DNA from: Ashinkailepas kermadecensis
Taxonomy: Eukaryota > Arthropoda > Thecostraca > Neolepadidae
Length of the DNA stretch: 64,000 nt
Direction: 5' to 3'
Assembly (NCBI GenBank): GCA_034440615.1
Contig: JAOTOM010004617.1
Location: 186,001-250,000 of the forward strand
Below, one piece after another: positions 10,499 to 23,336 of this stretch. The notes beneath the pieces were generated by a model. That model did no database searches, was not told the origin of the DNA, and saw nothing but the letters and a program-made list of their open reading frames with translations. Each line of letters opens with the position of its first letter. Positions within the stretch are counted from its first letter, which is position 1. A program made the position numbers and the translations under genes.

Positions 10499-11353
10499 GA
10501 CAAAAGTGCTTAGTCCACCCTGTGCACTGTGTGGCAGGTACCACGTCAGGGGGAACACTTACCGTAATTGCTACCTGAAGTGGCAGAGTTTAAGACAAAA
10601 GTGCTTAGTCCACCCTGTGCACTGTGTGGCAGTTACCACGTCAGGGGGAACACTTACCGTAATTGCTACCTGAAGTGGCAGAGTTTAAGACAAAAGTGCT
10701 TAGTCCACGCCGTGCACTGTGTGGCAGTTACCACGTCAGGGGGAACACTTACCGTAATTGCTACCTGAAGTGGCAGAGTTTAAGACAAAAGTGCTTAGTC
10801 CACCCCGTGCACTGTGTGGCAGGTACCACGTTAGGGGGAACACTTACCGTAATTGCTACCTGAAGTGGCAGAGTTTAAGACAAAAGTGCTTAGTCCACGC
10901 CGTGCACTGTGTGGCAGGTACCACGTCAGGGGGAACACTTACCGTAATTGCTACCTGAAGTGGCAGAGTTTAAGACAAAAATGCTTAGTCCACGCCGTGC
11001 ACTGTGTGGCAGGTACCACGTCAGGGGGAACACTTACCGTAATTGCTACCTGAAGTGGCAGAGTTTAAGACAAAAGTGCTTAGTCCACGCCGTGCACTGT
11101 GTGGCAGGTACCACGTCAGGGGGAACACTTACCGTAATTGCTACCTGAAGTGGCAGAGTTTAAGACAAAAGTGCTTAGTCCACGCCGTGCACTGTGTGGC
11201 AGTTACCACGTCAGGGGGAACACTTACCGTAATTGCTACCTGAAGTGGCAGAGTTTAAGACAAAAGTGCTTAGTCCACGCCGTGCACTGTGTGGCAGTTA
11301 CCACGTCAGGGGGAACACTTGCCGCAATTGCTACCAGAAGTAGCAGCGTTTCA
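10499..11353. repeat. 95-bp minisatellite, nine units
   Basis: Unit starts (gacaaaagtgcttagtcc) fall at 10499, 10594, 10689, 10784, 10879, 10974, 11069, 11164 and 11259. The last unit is the most diverged. Each unit opens a 66-codon frame by chance. Confidence 0.97.
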
Positions 11354-12353
11354 TACCTTGTCATCACGTAGTGACCACGGATGTGGATGTTTTAGTTTTA
11401 GTGTTTGTGTGTTAGGGTAATCGGCAGCCAGACTCACGCACGCGTACCATTCATTGACCTCTCGAAAGCGTTGTGGCGCATTGATGTGGGATTGCATCGG
11501 GTGGCTATGAATCCGAATCTGACGTTCATTTTTGCTCACCGGACACTCGAGAATAGTGATTTCGGGATTTATATTTATTTTTTAATGAATACCTAAACTA
11601 ATTTTATTTACAAATAATATTTATTATATTTATTGATTATAATCATTCATATTGATATTTATTGGGATTATATTTATTTAAAAAAAGGAAAATTGTAGGT
11701 AAAGAGTGAAAGAAAGTCATGTGTTAGGTGACGTGCAACAACTCCATTGCCAGTCCTCGTGACAGGAAAGACATTCGTTTTGTTCTCTTCCGCAAGCACG
11801 CTCCGTTTGCAAATTCTAGCGTGTTACAACTCCCCCATCCCTCCTCTATTGGGGAAGATGGCAATACAATATGTCCGAATTAATGTTTACTTGGGTGTCA
11901 CATGAAACTAAACACGTTCTGGTTTTGCTATTAAAGCTGTAAAGACAATGTCGGATGGTACAAAATGCAGTCTGTATGTGATTGTATTACCTTATTCTGG
12001 ATCTGCATACAGCCCAGCATCACTTAAGTACGTGTACGTTGAATTTGGAGGTTATTCATGCTAGCTATGTTCTATTAGCAGGTGTCGATTTCTTCGGTCC
12101 ACTAATATTGAATTGACACAGCTCAACAAGAGGCAACACGAGGCTTAATATCGGACTTACGACGTAGATAATTTACATGTTAGGGGTGGTTTTCCACCCA
12201 AGTTTCCAAATTTGGGCACACCAGCAAATGCTTCTCACGTTTGAGAGCTAATATTCCTCCTTTAATTTGGAAGTCGAAAGTCCCTCCTCCCCTCCCCACC
12301 GATGGAAACTGATAAAATTGCGTGGTAATTTATACCGTGCACCAGTCTGTCGC
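11354..12353. other. No gene seen; AT-rich
   Basis: AT-rich sequence, especially 11560-11700, with no coding or repeat family recognised. Confidence 0.5.
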
Positions 12354-12369
12354 GCCATTTTAGCTGGTT

Positions 12370-12505
12370 GGTTATTGGTTTTACGACACGTCGACCGTTG
12401 AGTCATGTAGCGTCGCCAATCTCCCACGCCGATCGTTCGCGGGCGAAGAGTAGCGACAGGTGAGACACGAACCCGCAATCTTTCGATTGTGAGACGAGCA
12501 TCTTA
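12370..12505 (-). mobile_element. SINE family A, 5'-truncated, with 16-bp target-site duplication
   Basis: The element reads on the minus strand from TAAGATGCTCGTCTCAC to the AACCAATAACCAACC tail. The first ~20 bp of the tRNA-like head are missing. The word gccattttagctggtt flanks it at 12354-12369 and 12506-12521, so truncation happened at insertion. Confidence 0.92.
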
Positions 12506-12521
12506 GCCATTTTAGCTGGTT

Positions 12522-13898
12522 TATGGCATTGCGCGTTCTGTGTGCCGATTTCGCGACTTTATTCGGGTTTGGAAGGCACGTCCGAACGAAAAACAACTCA
12601 ACCGGAAGAGGCGAAAACCGGCCGGCGGCAACGGCAGGCGGGCGGTGAGTTTATCACGTCACATGTTGTCTGACTCGTGAATGGCCACTCCGCCATATGG
12701 CTGTTTAATTAAACAATTGAAATCGAGTATCGTGGGAGCAAAGGGCTCTCGCATTGTCACATTTGTCGCTTTAGGTTCTAAAACAGAAGCTGTTGCTATG
12801 CTTTAGGTTATGCTGTGAGCGTTTAGCGCTTGTAATGTGCTGGGAGCCTTGGTCGGATGGCCGTCGGCTTTACTCACCGTTATTGAACCATGACAAATAA
12901 CACCTAATTTTATTTAGGGATTATATGCGGTTTTGTAAGGGGCATGTAAAAAAAGCGGTATGTTTTAGGTGTTCACGCACGTTTTTCGTGACACATCGTG
13001 ATACTTGTGCCTAATTGCATTTTCGTATCCAGGTTGTACAGCATCATGGCAAGGGGAACATTTAGGATATATTTTAGGAGACTTCGTTGATTGCCTTGCC
13101 GTTGAAGTGCTACGAAGCAGAGCTGTTCAGAGAAGAAGAAAACGGTAGGCGGTTGTTCTTGTACTGATTTTCTGCAAGTGTTGTTGCTGCAGAGCTCATT
13201 TAGATAACCATGTGAACCATACAACTATGTCAGTTACCATGAAATCAGTTCATTGTTTCTAATCCTATTTGGAAGTAAGAGTGAAAGAAACAGATACGGA
13301 TATGTGGTGCTGCTGGCTACTGAACACTAGGCATGTAGATGCATTAGAATGCATCTTGGATATGTACACGTCGACATTTTACGTTGCGTCTTTCACAGCA
13401 ACATTTAAACGCTTCATTTGTGCCGGATATCCAACCGAAAATGAGCTGGGGAATGCTGGTGTTGGAGTGTGAGAGCGAGCCTCGAGCCCGAAACACTTGG
13501 ACTACGCACAAGTTGCGAGTGTGACGCTGTTTACTAGATCATCATACACCACCCCACCACACGAAGAACGTCGGGAGGACATTTTGCTGCGCGCTTCGCG
13601 ACCCGCCACCGCTCATTTTCGGGCATCGCCAACTGGAAACCCGGCCACAAACAGATGCCGCAGCAGAGTAATGTCACGGGTAACAGGTATGTACAGATAT
13701 GGCAGGTATACACTATTGTCCGTAGTTCGTCGTTCATCTCGGGCTTCGGTAGTCGGCTCTGTGCTGTCCGCACATGTGTCGGCTTTTGCGCAGCCCGGTC
13801 CAACTCCATGTGGGAGTTTGTCGTATTGTAACGTTGCGCTGGCGCCCCCCCCCCCCCCCGGAAAAAGTGTGTTGTTGTGCGGAGATCACCTAGTTCAC
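12522..13898. other. No gene seen
   Basis: A GC-rich patch at 12595-12650 ends in GCGGTGAGTTT, which would fit a donor, but no acceptor or motif supports an exon. A C14 tract lies at about 13847-13859. Confidence 0.4.
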
Positions 13899-13908
13899 CT
13901 TGTAGCTG

Positions 13909-14076
13909 GTTGGTGGTTGGTTATTGGTTTTACGACACGTCGACCGTTGAGTCATGTAGCGTCGCCAATCTCTCACGCCGATTGGTCGCGGGCGAAGGGT
14001 AGCGACAGGTGAGACTCGAACCCACAACCTTTCGATTGTGAGACGAGCATCTTACCCCTAGACCACTCGTCCCCAG
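13909..14076 (-). mobile_element. SINE family A, full length
   Basis: Complete minus-strand copy from GGGGACGAGTGGTCTAGGGG to the CCAATAACCAACCACCAACC tail. A 10-bp duplication, cttgtagctg, flanks it at 13899-13908 and 14077-14086. Confidence 0.92.
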
Positions 14077-14320
14077 CTTGTAGCTGATCGTAGAGCACTG
14101 ATCGAACACACAATCAAACGGAGATCAACAACCGTTCTCGACCAGAGACAAGCACGTCTTGTTCATGGTGTATTTACACCATTTTACCGCTGGGGTGCCG
14201 ATGGCTTGTCATCAGTCGAGGACAATGGCTTTGAAGCGAATCAAAGCTCCAAGATAAGAACTTGCACCGCAACGTGGCGAGAACGCCGCGTCATGCCACG
14301 TGTGGCGACGAGCGGGCAAG

Positions 14321-14777
<457 letters not shown>

Positions 14778-16369
14778 AAAAACAACGAACGGGTTACCGA
14801 TTCAGAAGTCCGCGTCACCTCATCCCCACCCCCTCCGGCTCAACTGATATGCAGCCAAAGACGCCATTTTTTTTCAGAGGAAAAGGCGATTCGTACTTCA
14901 AGTTGTTTAATTGGGCAGCCACGGTCAGTTGCTGGAAAACTAGGCTGACCTGGCGTGGCACGATGGGAGATAAACGTCAATTTAATCGATTTGTAGCAGT
15001 GTGCCATGGATAACTGAACAACTTAAATTGTTCAATTCGGTTATTGAGCTTGCTTTCAATCGTTTTCTATTCGACAAAATTGATAATGCTTGGACATGTC
15101 ATTGGTTGGCTTTGAGATCCTTAAGCCGCTTCGAAGCCGAAGTCCCCTCCTCCCCTACAAGATGTGACGTTATAGCCAAAACTCTGGAAAATCAATGAGT
15201 CGAAGAAGCTTTGGGGAACCGCGAGTTAAAGCCGATTTCTGTAATGTCGGATTTCTGTCGGATTAGCATTGGCACTAGCGAAAATAGCTTACTGTGCCCT
15301 CCGTTTGCGTATTTTTCGTTCATTTAACCTGGCATAGTTTTATTGCGATATCTGGCTCAACAAGTGGAATGCTATTCAAACTTGTCCTAGCGCGACGCAG
15401 TTTAAAACATCCTTGTATTTTCAGGTGCCCTATGGATGAACACATGCCAGAAGAAGGTTTGCGATTCGGTTTCGGAAGATGCCATCATGTGAGCGATGAC
15501 GCGGGCGACCCCAAGGTGGCAGCATGCTGGAGCACGTGGTAGCTGACACCCATAGCGGCAGCATGGTGGAGCACGTGGTGGCTGACACCTGCAGCGACCA
15601 CATAGCGGCAGTATGGTGGAGCACGTGGTGGCCGACGCGTGCGTTAGACACAATCGGTCCGTGGTGGATGTTAGCATGAGTTACATTGACAACTGTGGTG
15701 GAATATCTGGCACTTCCTACCAGAAAATGTGGTGAGTTTATAATATGTGACCCAGTCTCAATTTAATTCATGTGATTTGGTGCCGGTTGGTTGCTGGCTG
15801 GTTGGTTGTTCGGTTGGTTGGATGTTTCCGCATTTCTTCAAGCTTGGCCCGAGTGTTGGCGTTGGATTTCGATAATTGTGCGTAGTTCTGATGCTGATTC
15901 AATAACCAAGGGCGACTGAAAAGCAGCAAATAAACGTAGAGCTAGTGGTTCCCGGTGTCATCATTTAGCCCTATTATTGTGCCGCTTCCTTGCACCTATT
16001 GTAGTGAGGGGTTACGCCCCCTTGAGATGCCGGAAACTTGTCCAATTTGCTCACCATATAGCGCTGTCGCACGGCCGTGTCGAAATCTACCCGGCTAAAG
16101 GCAGATTCAGAAAGACCACAATGGTGTCGTGTTAGGTTGTCCCTTCTCGCGAAAATATGTTCCGATTTCAATAATTGAGTGTTTAGACAGTTCCCACGAG
16201 CCGATTTTACAACTTCCATATGTAAAACGTTAATTTGAGTGCACAGACGGAGATGACCGCATCAAAATAGTTCGTTGGTCTTGTCGAAAACTATGTTGTC
16301 TTTTGGGCGCTCCAACGCGTTGTGGCCCACTCTCAACTCTTTGGCTTATCGTCTGTTCTTAAGATGAAC
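14778..16369. other. No gene; short imperfect repeats
   Basis: Three imperfect copies of a GGCAGCATGGTGGAGCACGT unit lie at about 15517-15632. A run of GGTTGGTTG words at about 15785-15825 looks like a reversed SINE tail. Nothing else was recognised. Confidence 0.45.
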
Positions 16370-16462
16370 TAGGGGATTCACGCAGGAAAAGGAGGACTTT
16401 CGTTGTGTAGCCAACGCAGTCGATGAGCCCCTAAGCTCAAATATCCAACCATCCAACCATAT
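16370..16462 (+). mobile_element. SINE 3' tail relic (CAACGCAGTCG type)
   Basis: It ends in CCAACGCAGTCGATGAGCCC-CTAAGCTCAAATATCCAACCATCCAACC, the same 3' end as the element at 23264-23327. Only the tail is present, and its left boundary is not defined. Confidence 0.6.
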
Positions 16463-19400
16463 CTTAACGTCATACATTTCGTACAGTTCGCTCGTGATCT
16501 ATATAGCTTACTCACTGCGAGCGTATGAGAAGGAACCGAGGCGGATGTAGGGCTATAACAATTGTGACATATGTTATGTATTTCGTTCCCAGCCCAAGTC
16601 CTGGATACCCCTGACCAGAGCTACCCATATGAACAGGACCGTAAACATGAAATATTCGCGCCCAATTCCTGAATGTCCCTGGGTAGAGCTGTCCAGTTCA
16701 AGGTCAGGATATATTCATCCCAATAGCGAACTCAGAATGAACAATGTGACATGCCTTTCTTGGCTGACACGAGAAGTATAGCAAGCGCTGGTGTCAAAGA
16801 AATTGAGAATAACAGATGAACAAAAGATCTTAGGTCTGAGGTTAACCTGGAGGCATATAGAAGCAAAGTTAGGTGTACTAGGGCATTTACAAGATTTGCT
16901 GAACTTAAATTAGCCGGTGAGTGTGTGGCGGAAAATGCTTACAGGCTGTTTGGCTTCTACAAATTTCAAACAAGACAATGTGAGGGGACTGGAAGTATAT
17001 GGTGAAGTAGTGGTTGAGGATCGTGATGTAGTATAGTCCTTAAGCAAGCCATTCCGATCAGTTTTTATTAAAGAAAACTCACATACATAGCAGACACTGA
17101 AGGTTATGCTACGACAGGGAATAAGGGAATACGACCTTACCAAAAAAAAACAAATTGTAAAAATCAATGGCAACAAAATATTAAAGCTTCAGGACCACAT
17201 CACAAAATGCTATGATATTATTCGTGTTTGCTGAAGCCTTTTTGTGTTCCGAAGTACCTGAATATTGGCGTAATCCATTGGTATGCTAGGCGGAGTGCGC
17301 GCAAAGTTATTATGGTTATCAGTGGACTAGGCAATTCAGAAATGCTTATCCGTGAACTGGGCAATTCAGAAGATATGGAGCGCCTTATGATATGTACTCA
17401 CTCAAGTACGGATTAAGGTGTGGTATGATGCTTAAGCTTGATGTTTGATGATGATATGATGCTTATGGAAGTAAAATGGTTCGCTTATGTCAATCTGAAT
17501 GATGTTCTTCTATTTCGAGTATCACGTGGGGACATCAATTAAGGTTAGACAAGTCAAGGTGTAGAACGGTTAAACGCCAACAGGGCGCGCAGTCAAAGGC
17601 TGGTTGATCATTGGAATAGGCTATCTAGTGATGCACTGGGAGTATTTCATTTAATGTATGAAGCATAGGATGATACATATTTCAGATCCAAGAATCTTAT
17701 TTTTGAATTCTGAACTATGCAGTATGAATGGCGATTGGGATGGATCATGCTCATAAGTGGGAGAAGTATGCTAGTGACAGGTGCGCGAAACTGTGTACTC
17801 CGTACCTTCCTCCGAGTATGTGTTTTAGATGAGATTGGCCATACGTACACAATGGGGTAGATAGTTTGTTTTCACCTGGATGGATACATTAAATGGCCAT
17901 ACATCTTATTTTTTAATTCGATTTGGTGCCGCAAGCGATAGGAATTGAGGTGAATACGATGAGATTAATTGTAGCAGGTGCTTAGAGTATGCTTATGGAT
18001 TGTGGTAGTAGCAGGTGTACCGACTGTGGCTTTAGAATCTGCCTTCAGGCATGCGATGCTGAAGATATTGACTATGGTAGCACAATGGGGTAAACAGTTT
18101 TCTTCGATTCCGAATATAACATCGATTAGGGACAGTGGCTGAGCCAGCATTTTTATAAATGGGTCCGAACGGAAAAATACGTGTAGAAACGGAGAGGTTT
18201 TAGCGCGAAGCGCGCCAAAAAAAATTGTCTGGCTTTCCGTGTTGAAAATGTCAAAAAATTTAATTTAACTATTGTATTTTGGGCACTAGGGGCCTTCCCC
18301 CTTGCGTGCGCCTCTTATTAGGGGGGGGGGGGGACTAAAGTCTCTTTTCTCAACTGATGGCATCCTCCCTTGATAGGCCAAACCCACATGAATTATATGG
18401 CTCTTATTCAACCTGAATACTTTGTGTATGTAAAACTCATGAACAAAACTTTTTTCGTAAAGGTTATCCAAATCACGTTAGTTTTTCACTACATCCGAAT
18501 AAGCGTTGTCTTTCTTGTAATGTGCTACGTCCATGATTACTGTTGCAACATCGGCCAGTAGAAATGCATAATTGACAAGTGAGTGTGTCGATGCCAAATA
18601 AAATGTTCTTAATGCGGTTGCCTCTGAGTTTGAGTTAACTGGTCCACGTAGCCCACGTGGCGTTACATCCGTTGTGGGGGCCACTAGGGGGTGGGTACAC
18701 TGCCGCTCTAGCAACACCTGATGTGGTCAACGGTTTTCATAAAGGCGGTTCCGTTTAGCCTGAAACCACGAATTTTGATAAGAGGGCGCTCGAGGGCTGG
18801 ACACCAGGCGTGAAGACGCGTACATGTTTAGTTGGATGCTTCTTGGGATATTGTGCTCCTTGAACTCTACAGCGTAGCATTCACCAATATCAAGTGTTGG
18901 AGATGTGACTTGACCTCAACCGGGTGACTGTCTCAACATGAGCGGCTGAAATAATTCACCTGTGATGCCAAGTAACGTGCTCACTTACTATGCATCTGTT
19001 TCTGGTGAGGTGGTCGATTTACGGTTTCCGATAAGTTATAACTTGGACTGAATTTGCACTCTTCTCAGTAAGTAGCAATGTAAATGGGAAGTAAATACGA
19101 AATATTAAACACTTCAATTCATTAATTTGTTGTTCGACACTAAATTAAATCTCCTGCCCCTGCGAAAAATCGGCACGAATACATGTCACAAATTGCATAA
19201 TGTTTGTCATTAGTTGTCAGATATTGCATGCAAAATTTGAACCAGAACGGATTCATGTCGGCTCGAATGCGTATGTCTCGAAACAATAATATGTCTGGTG
19301 CGAATCTCCCTTGCTGCTCTGGACTTCAATTCACGGTTAATCGGCGTGAGAGAGTGCTCTGCGCAGCTGCATACGTCTACGATGTGGTCCGGCAGCTCCA

Positions 19401-19560
19401 CGCGTCTGGCTCAGGTTATGGTATCAGGTTATTCCTCATACATTTGCAATGTATGAGGTATGCATTTGCACATGTATACATGAGGTATACACATGTATAC
19501 ACATGTATACATTTGCAATGCAAATGTATGCCTCATACATTTGCAATGTTACAATGTATA
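16463..19560. other. No gene seen
   Basis: About 3 kb of AT-moderate sequence without supported exons. A G13 tract lies at 18320-18333, and purine/pyrimidine-alternating TATACA/TTTGCA words at about 19440-19555 form a low-complexity patch before the next SINE. Confidence 0.45.
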
Positions 19561-19570
19561 TGCAAAACTC

Positions 19571-19793
19571 GGGGACAAGTGGTCTACGGGTAAGATGCTC
19601 GTCTCACACTCGAAAGGTTGTGGGTTCGAGTCTCACCTGTCGCTACTCATCGCCCGCGGCCAATCGGCGTGAGAGATTGGCGACGCTACATGACTCAACG
19701 GTCGACGTGTCGTAGAACCAATAACCAACCATCATACAAACCAATAACCAACCATCATACAAACCAATAACCAACCGTCATACATTTGCAAGC
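19571..19793 (+). mobile_element. SINE family A with expanded tail
   Basis: Full head and core as in the other copies. The tail word AACCAATAACCAACCATCATAC is present about three times in tandem (about 19717-19783), so the 3' end has grown by local duplication. I found no clear target-site duplication. Confidence 0.88.
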
Positions 19794-20576
19794 CGTTTCG
19801 ATATGTGGATCCACTAAGCTGATCCTGGCACGGAGTGCATGCTCTGCGTTTGATTCGGGTCACCAGAGGCGTGTAGGTACGCTAAGCAAACATGCTCCTT
19901 GGGGATCCTGCCGTCGCCAGACGTGGAACAGCGCTGCCAGCCTGCATCCCCTCGCCAGCACACCAACCAGGAAGAGGTAGCACTGGCTGACGCGGGCCAT
20001 GCCCGACTGAATATGTGCGCGCCATTCGTGTCGGCAGCTCGGAATCTTGGCTCACTTGTGGTCACTCGATGTCAGAGTGCTTTTGTTGGATGCATGAGCA
20101 GATAGGGGCTGCCTCTCGGTGTTGATAGCCATCCCCAGGAAATAGTTGATGTTTTCTACTTGCTAGTATTATCACAGTTGTTTTTTTTTTCACTTCATCC
20201 AAAATTTCTCGTGTTCGGCCGAGAGGCTATATGATGTGACGTTCCCGCCGCCGGGAACCATCTCGGACTTCCGTCAGTTTTCCATCTTGTAGTTCCGTCA
20301 GCCCACCCTTCTCCGAGGCTATTGTCGACAGGCGCACATCATGACATCATGACGCCGCAAACGTTGCTGCCGTAGCGATGTGCCAACAAGCAATCCTGAA
20401 CTTCCGGCCCAGTCGGGGTACAAAGTGAAAGAAGAACTGTTCGTGTTAGTCGGAGTGTATCCGCCACGATTGCAGACGCTCCGACTGGTGAAGATGTTGA
20501 GGTGTTGAGATGTTGAGGTGTTGGTGCTGCTGGCGTCCTGTGGTTGTCGGGTAACTGCGGCCCTGCTCCGTTACAG
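19794..20576. other. Intron sequence, no gene seen
   Basis: No supported exon. It ends in the acceptor ctgctccgttacag of the first finger exon. Confidence 0.5.
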
Positions 20577-21094
20577 GGTACCGGTGCTCCGTCTGCGGTC
20601 ACGTGTACAAGCGGCGCGACACACTGCGTCTGCACCAGAAGAAGCACCAGGGTCTCACCACGTGCCTAGTGTGCGGAAAGGTGTGCCCAATCATGGGCGA
20701 CCTGCGCCGACACCTGATGGTGGCGCACGGCCTCTCCAGGGAGCAGGCGCTCCAGGTGGCGCCTCCGTCTCAGAACCGCGCCCGCTTCGCACCGCAGTCC
20801 GACGTGTGGATGGGTCACGGTGGCCGGCCGAGCTGGCAGGAGGCGTCGGCAGCGGCCGACCGCCTGCCAGCTCGGTCGGCGACTTGTCGCCAGTCTGAGG
20901 CGGCGCTGACGGACAATGCGCGCTCGGCTGTTGTTGTTCCGGAGCAGGAGGCGGCGGCGGCGGAGCAGGAGGCGGAGCTTGAGCAGGAGGCGGAGAGTGC
21001 TGCCTCGCGAGACGCCAGCAGTGCTCGGGAGCAGGACGAACCACCCGCGGACGAGTCTCCTCGGCCGTCCACGGTCTCGTCACCGGCTCCCTGA
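20577..21094 (+). CDS. Alternative 3'-terminal exon 1: C2H2 zinc-finger pair
   Basis: The exon begins after CCGTTACAG with two bases (GG) that complete a Gly codon from a phase-1 donor, then 171 codons and a TGA. Finger 1 is C3-x2-C6-x12-H19-x3-H23 and finger 2 is C29-x2-C32-x12-H45-x4-H50, joined by QGLTT. Such fingers bind DNA in the nucleus. Helix positions -1, 2, 3 and 6 read R, D, T, L and I, G, D, R, so specificity should differ from the sister exons. The tail is hydrophilic, with alternating Ala/Glu/Gln (about residues 115-145), and ends SSPAP. Phase and direction fit splicing from the exon at 2962-3481. It is an alternative to the exons at 28406, 34730, 46607 and 57193. A candidate AATAAA lies at 22108. 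The exact transcript is inferred. Confidence 0.87.
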
Positions 21095-21257
21095 CCGCGC
21101 CGAGTTGCACAGTACGGCCTGGTGACCGACAGTGTCTGACACTGGCTGACACTGTCGTCGTAGGACCAGTCTTGTCTGCGTCCAGCAGACTTTTGGTTTT
21201 TCTAAAAGCTGGGGATGTTATCCACACATAATTTTGCGTCGGGGCGGGGCTCCACAA

Positions 21258-21410
21258 AGGTTGGGAATGTCTCGTCCGGTAGTGTTCCGTGCGGCAGTTT
21301 CTCCATGATGGCTGGGAATGTCTCCTCCTGTAGTATTCCCGTCGGAAGTTTCTCCATGTTGGCTGGCAGTGTTTCCTGTAGTATTCCACGCGGCAGTTTC
21401 TCCATGAATT
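21258..21410. repeat. About 50-bp repeat, three imperfect copies, in the presumed 3' UTR
   Basis: Copies contain GGNAATGTCTC...GTAGTATTCC...CGGCAGTTTCTCCATG and lie about 165 bp after the stop of finger exon 1. Confidence 0.8.
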
Positions 21411-21576
21411 GCTGGCGTTTCTTCGCGTGAAACGAAATGCCGGACAGAGTGAATAAGTTTCATTGACTGAAACATAAAATTGGTGTACACTTGCTCCCAT
21501 GTCCATCCACCGTGATGTGCGGGCTGACAAAAAGCTTGGACCCCATTTAGCCATGGCGGTGGCTAAAGCTGGTTAG

Positions 21577-21680
21577 GATGGTCTCTCGCACAACGCGCAC
21601 AGGATGGTCTCTCGCACAACGCGCACAGGATGGTCTCTCGCACAACGCGCACAGGATGGTCTCTCGCACAACGCGAACCG
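21577..21680. repeat. 26-bp minisatellite, four units
   Basis: Unit GGATGGTCTCTCGCACAACG-CGCACA, nearly identical between copies. Confidence 0.93.
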
Positions 21681-21689
21681 CAGTCGTCC

Positions 21690-22578
21690 ATTCACCGGGG
21701 GCGATTCTGTAGCTCCTAACTTCTGAAACTCCTGAAGCTGGAAAAACAAAATTTTGAAGATAGATCACGGCTTTCTTGAACTGCCTGCAGTATAAATTTG
21801 ATGACCCTAGGTTCAGGGTCATGACGCCGAGATTGTCGGCATACCGCGCCGACGAAACTGAACGCTCGGCGACCGGGTGGCGGTCAATCGACTGCACCCC
21901 CGCTATATGCCTTCGTATATTAAAAACGGATTTCATGTTTTGCATTGCTTGCGCTTCTTCAAGTTACAACAATGTATAATGTCACATGATTGCATTACAT
22001 TATCCTTGTCTGTTGTTTAGATATTGAAAGGCCGGAGGGGCGGGCAGATTTCCCCCGCCCTCCGGTGCGCGTGTTCAACCGACTAAAACTCAAAACGCTA
22101 TTCACGGAATAAAACGTGTGCATCACTGTATTTATACCTTCTATGCATACCAATACTTACATAGGTCTGTAATTCCAGAAGATAACATCTGAATACAATC
22201 CCCAAATTTCTCTTAAATTGTGTTTAAATACAAGAGCAATCAAGGGGAACGACAAAAATTTAGTTCATCTTGTCACCACGTACAACTCATGGATGACTAC
22301 CCAGACAGAAGAATATAGCATCCGAAGTATATGAATCTCAACAGGATCTTCTTGCAGTTGTCATCTTCACATTAAGCATTCCATGCCCAGTCTTTTCCCC
22401 TCCGGCAAGTGTTTCTTCATGCTAGTCTATGCTTTTGTGTAAGTGTTTTGGTGATTGGTTAATACCTTTTGGTTCCACACGCCGACCGAGTCATCGTGGG
22501 AAATTTCGGTATGAAATAGTGATCAACAAATTACACCGTTAGTTTTATTGCGATGTTTTGCAAACCGGGACAGGTTAC
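21690..22578. other. Presumed 3' flank of finger exon 1; G/C hairpin element
   Basis: AATAAA at 22108-22113, followed by GTGTG, is a possible poly(A) signal. The stretch 22030-22078 holds an inverted repeat of CCGGAGGGGCGGG / CCCGCCCTCCGG ending GTGCGCGTGTT, the same terminus as an element near 26.2 kb. Confidence 0.4.
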
Positions 22579-22745
22579 GGGGCCGTGGTGGCTCAGTCGG
22601 TAGAGTGTTGGAATCTTGAGCCCAAGATTGTGAGTTCAAATCTCGCAACCGGTCGCGTTACCGAGTCCGCCCGCGACCCATCGGCGTGAGAGGATGGCGC
22701 CGCTATATGACGGATAAGTTCAATGCATCGTAGAAGAACCCAAGG
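22579..22745 (+). mobile_element. tRNA-Lys-like SINE (family K)
   Basis: The head has an A-box TGGCTCAGTCGG, a loop ATCTTGA (CTT anticodon-like) and a B-box GTTCAAATC. The body repeats the family A core, CCGCGACCCATCGGCGTGAG, with a CCATC/GATGG hairpin (22678-22682 / 22693-22697) and GCCGCTATATGAC. The tail is short (GAAGAACCCAAGG). No clear target-site duplication was found. Confidence 0.82.
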
Positions 22746-23254
22746 TTCTGATTCTAAACTGGAATAGGATGAAGATGACGAATCTGTATGACACGAAGTG
22801 GCAAAAGGACATCATTTTCATTGTAGCGCACTAACATTCACGTTTATATTTTAGATCCTCTCCATGCTTACTCCTGTCCAGATCATGAGCATGCATCGCG
22901 GACGACTTGACGGATGTGCGTAAGCACGTGCCGATATTACACTCGCAGCCATTCTATGTATATTCGGTGCGGTTGTGCCCGGGGTCACTCATGTGCTAGG
23001 GGGAAAATGTACGGCAGAACATACTGATGATTGAACATGGCTCGTGTCCAAGCCCATTGATAGCGATGTAGCTATGTATCTACTCAATGAAAAGCACATG
23101 GCCGTCACGATTGAAATTTATCTGGTAGATGATTTATCCTAGCAATGCACAAGTACTTTTTCAGTGGTATGTTTTCAGTTTTCTACCTCCACGACAAAGG
23201 GGACAAATTTCAAAAGTGGAATGACCGAGTGAGACAAATTGCGAGATGACTACG
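22746..23254. other. No gene seen
   Basis: Unique-looking sequence. Nothing recognised. Confidence 0.45.
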
Positions 23255-23263
23255 GATAGTTTT

Positions 23264-23327
23264 GAATGGGCTCTGTATGACCAACGCAGTCGGTGCGCCC
23301 GTAAGCCGAAATAACCAACCAACCAAA
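23264..23327 (+). mobile_element. 64-bp SINE tail insertion with 9-bp target-site duplication
   Basis: It consists only of a SINE 3' end (CCAACGCAGTCGGTGCGCCC-GTAAGCCGAAATAACCAACCAACCAAA). The word gatagtttt flanks it at 23255-23263 and 23328-23336, so it entered as a severely 5'-truncated copy. Confidence 0.85.
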
Positions 23328-23336
23328 GATAGTTTT

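Noticed and set aside
6679..11353. CRISPR-like arrays
   Set aside because: Units are contiguous without unique spacers, in a eukaryotic context.
12595..12655. GC-rich mini-exon ending in GGTGAGTTT
   Set aside because: A donor-like word alone; no acceptor, motif or frame support.
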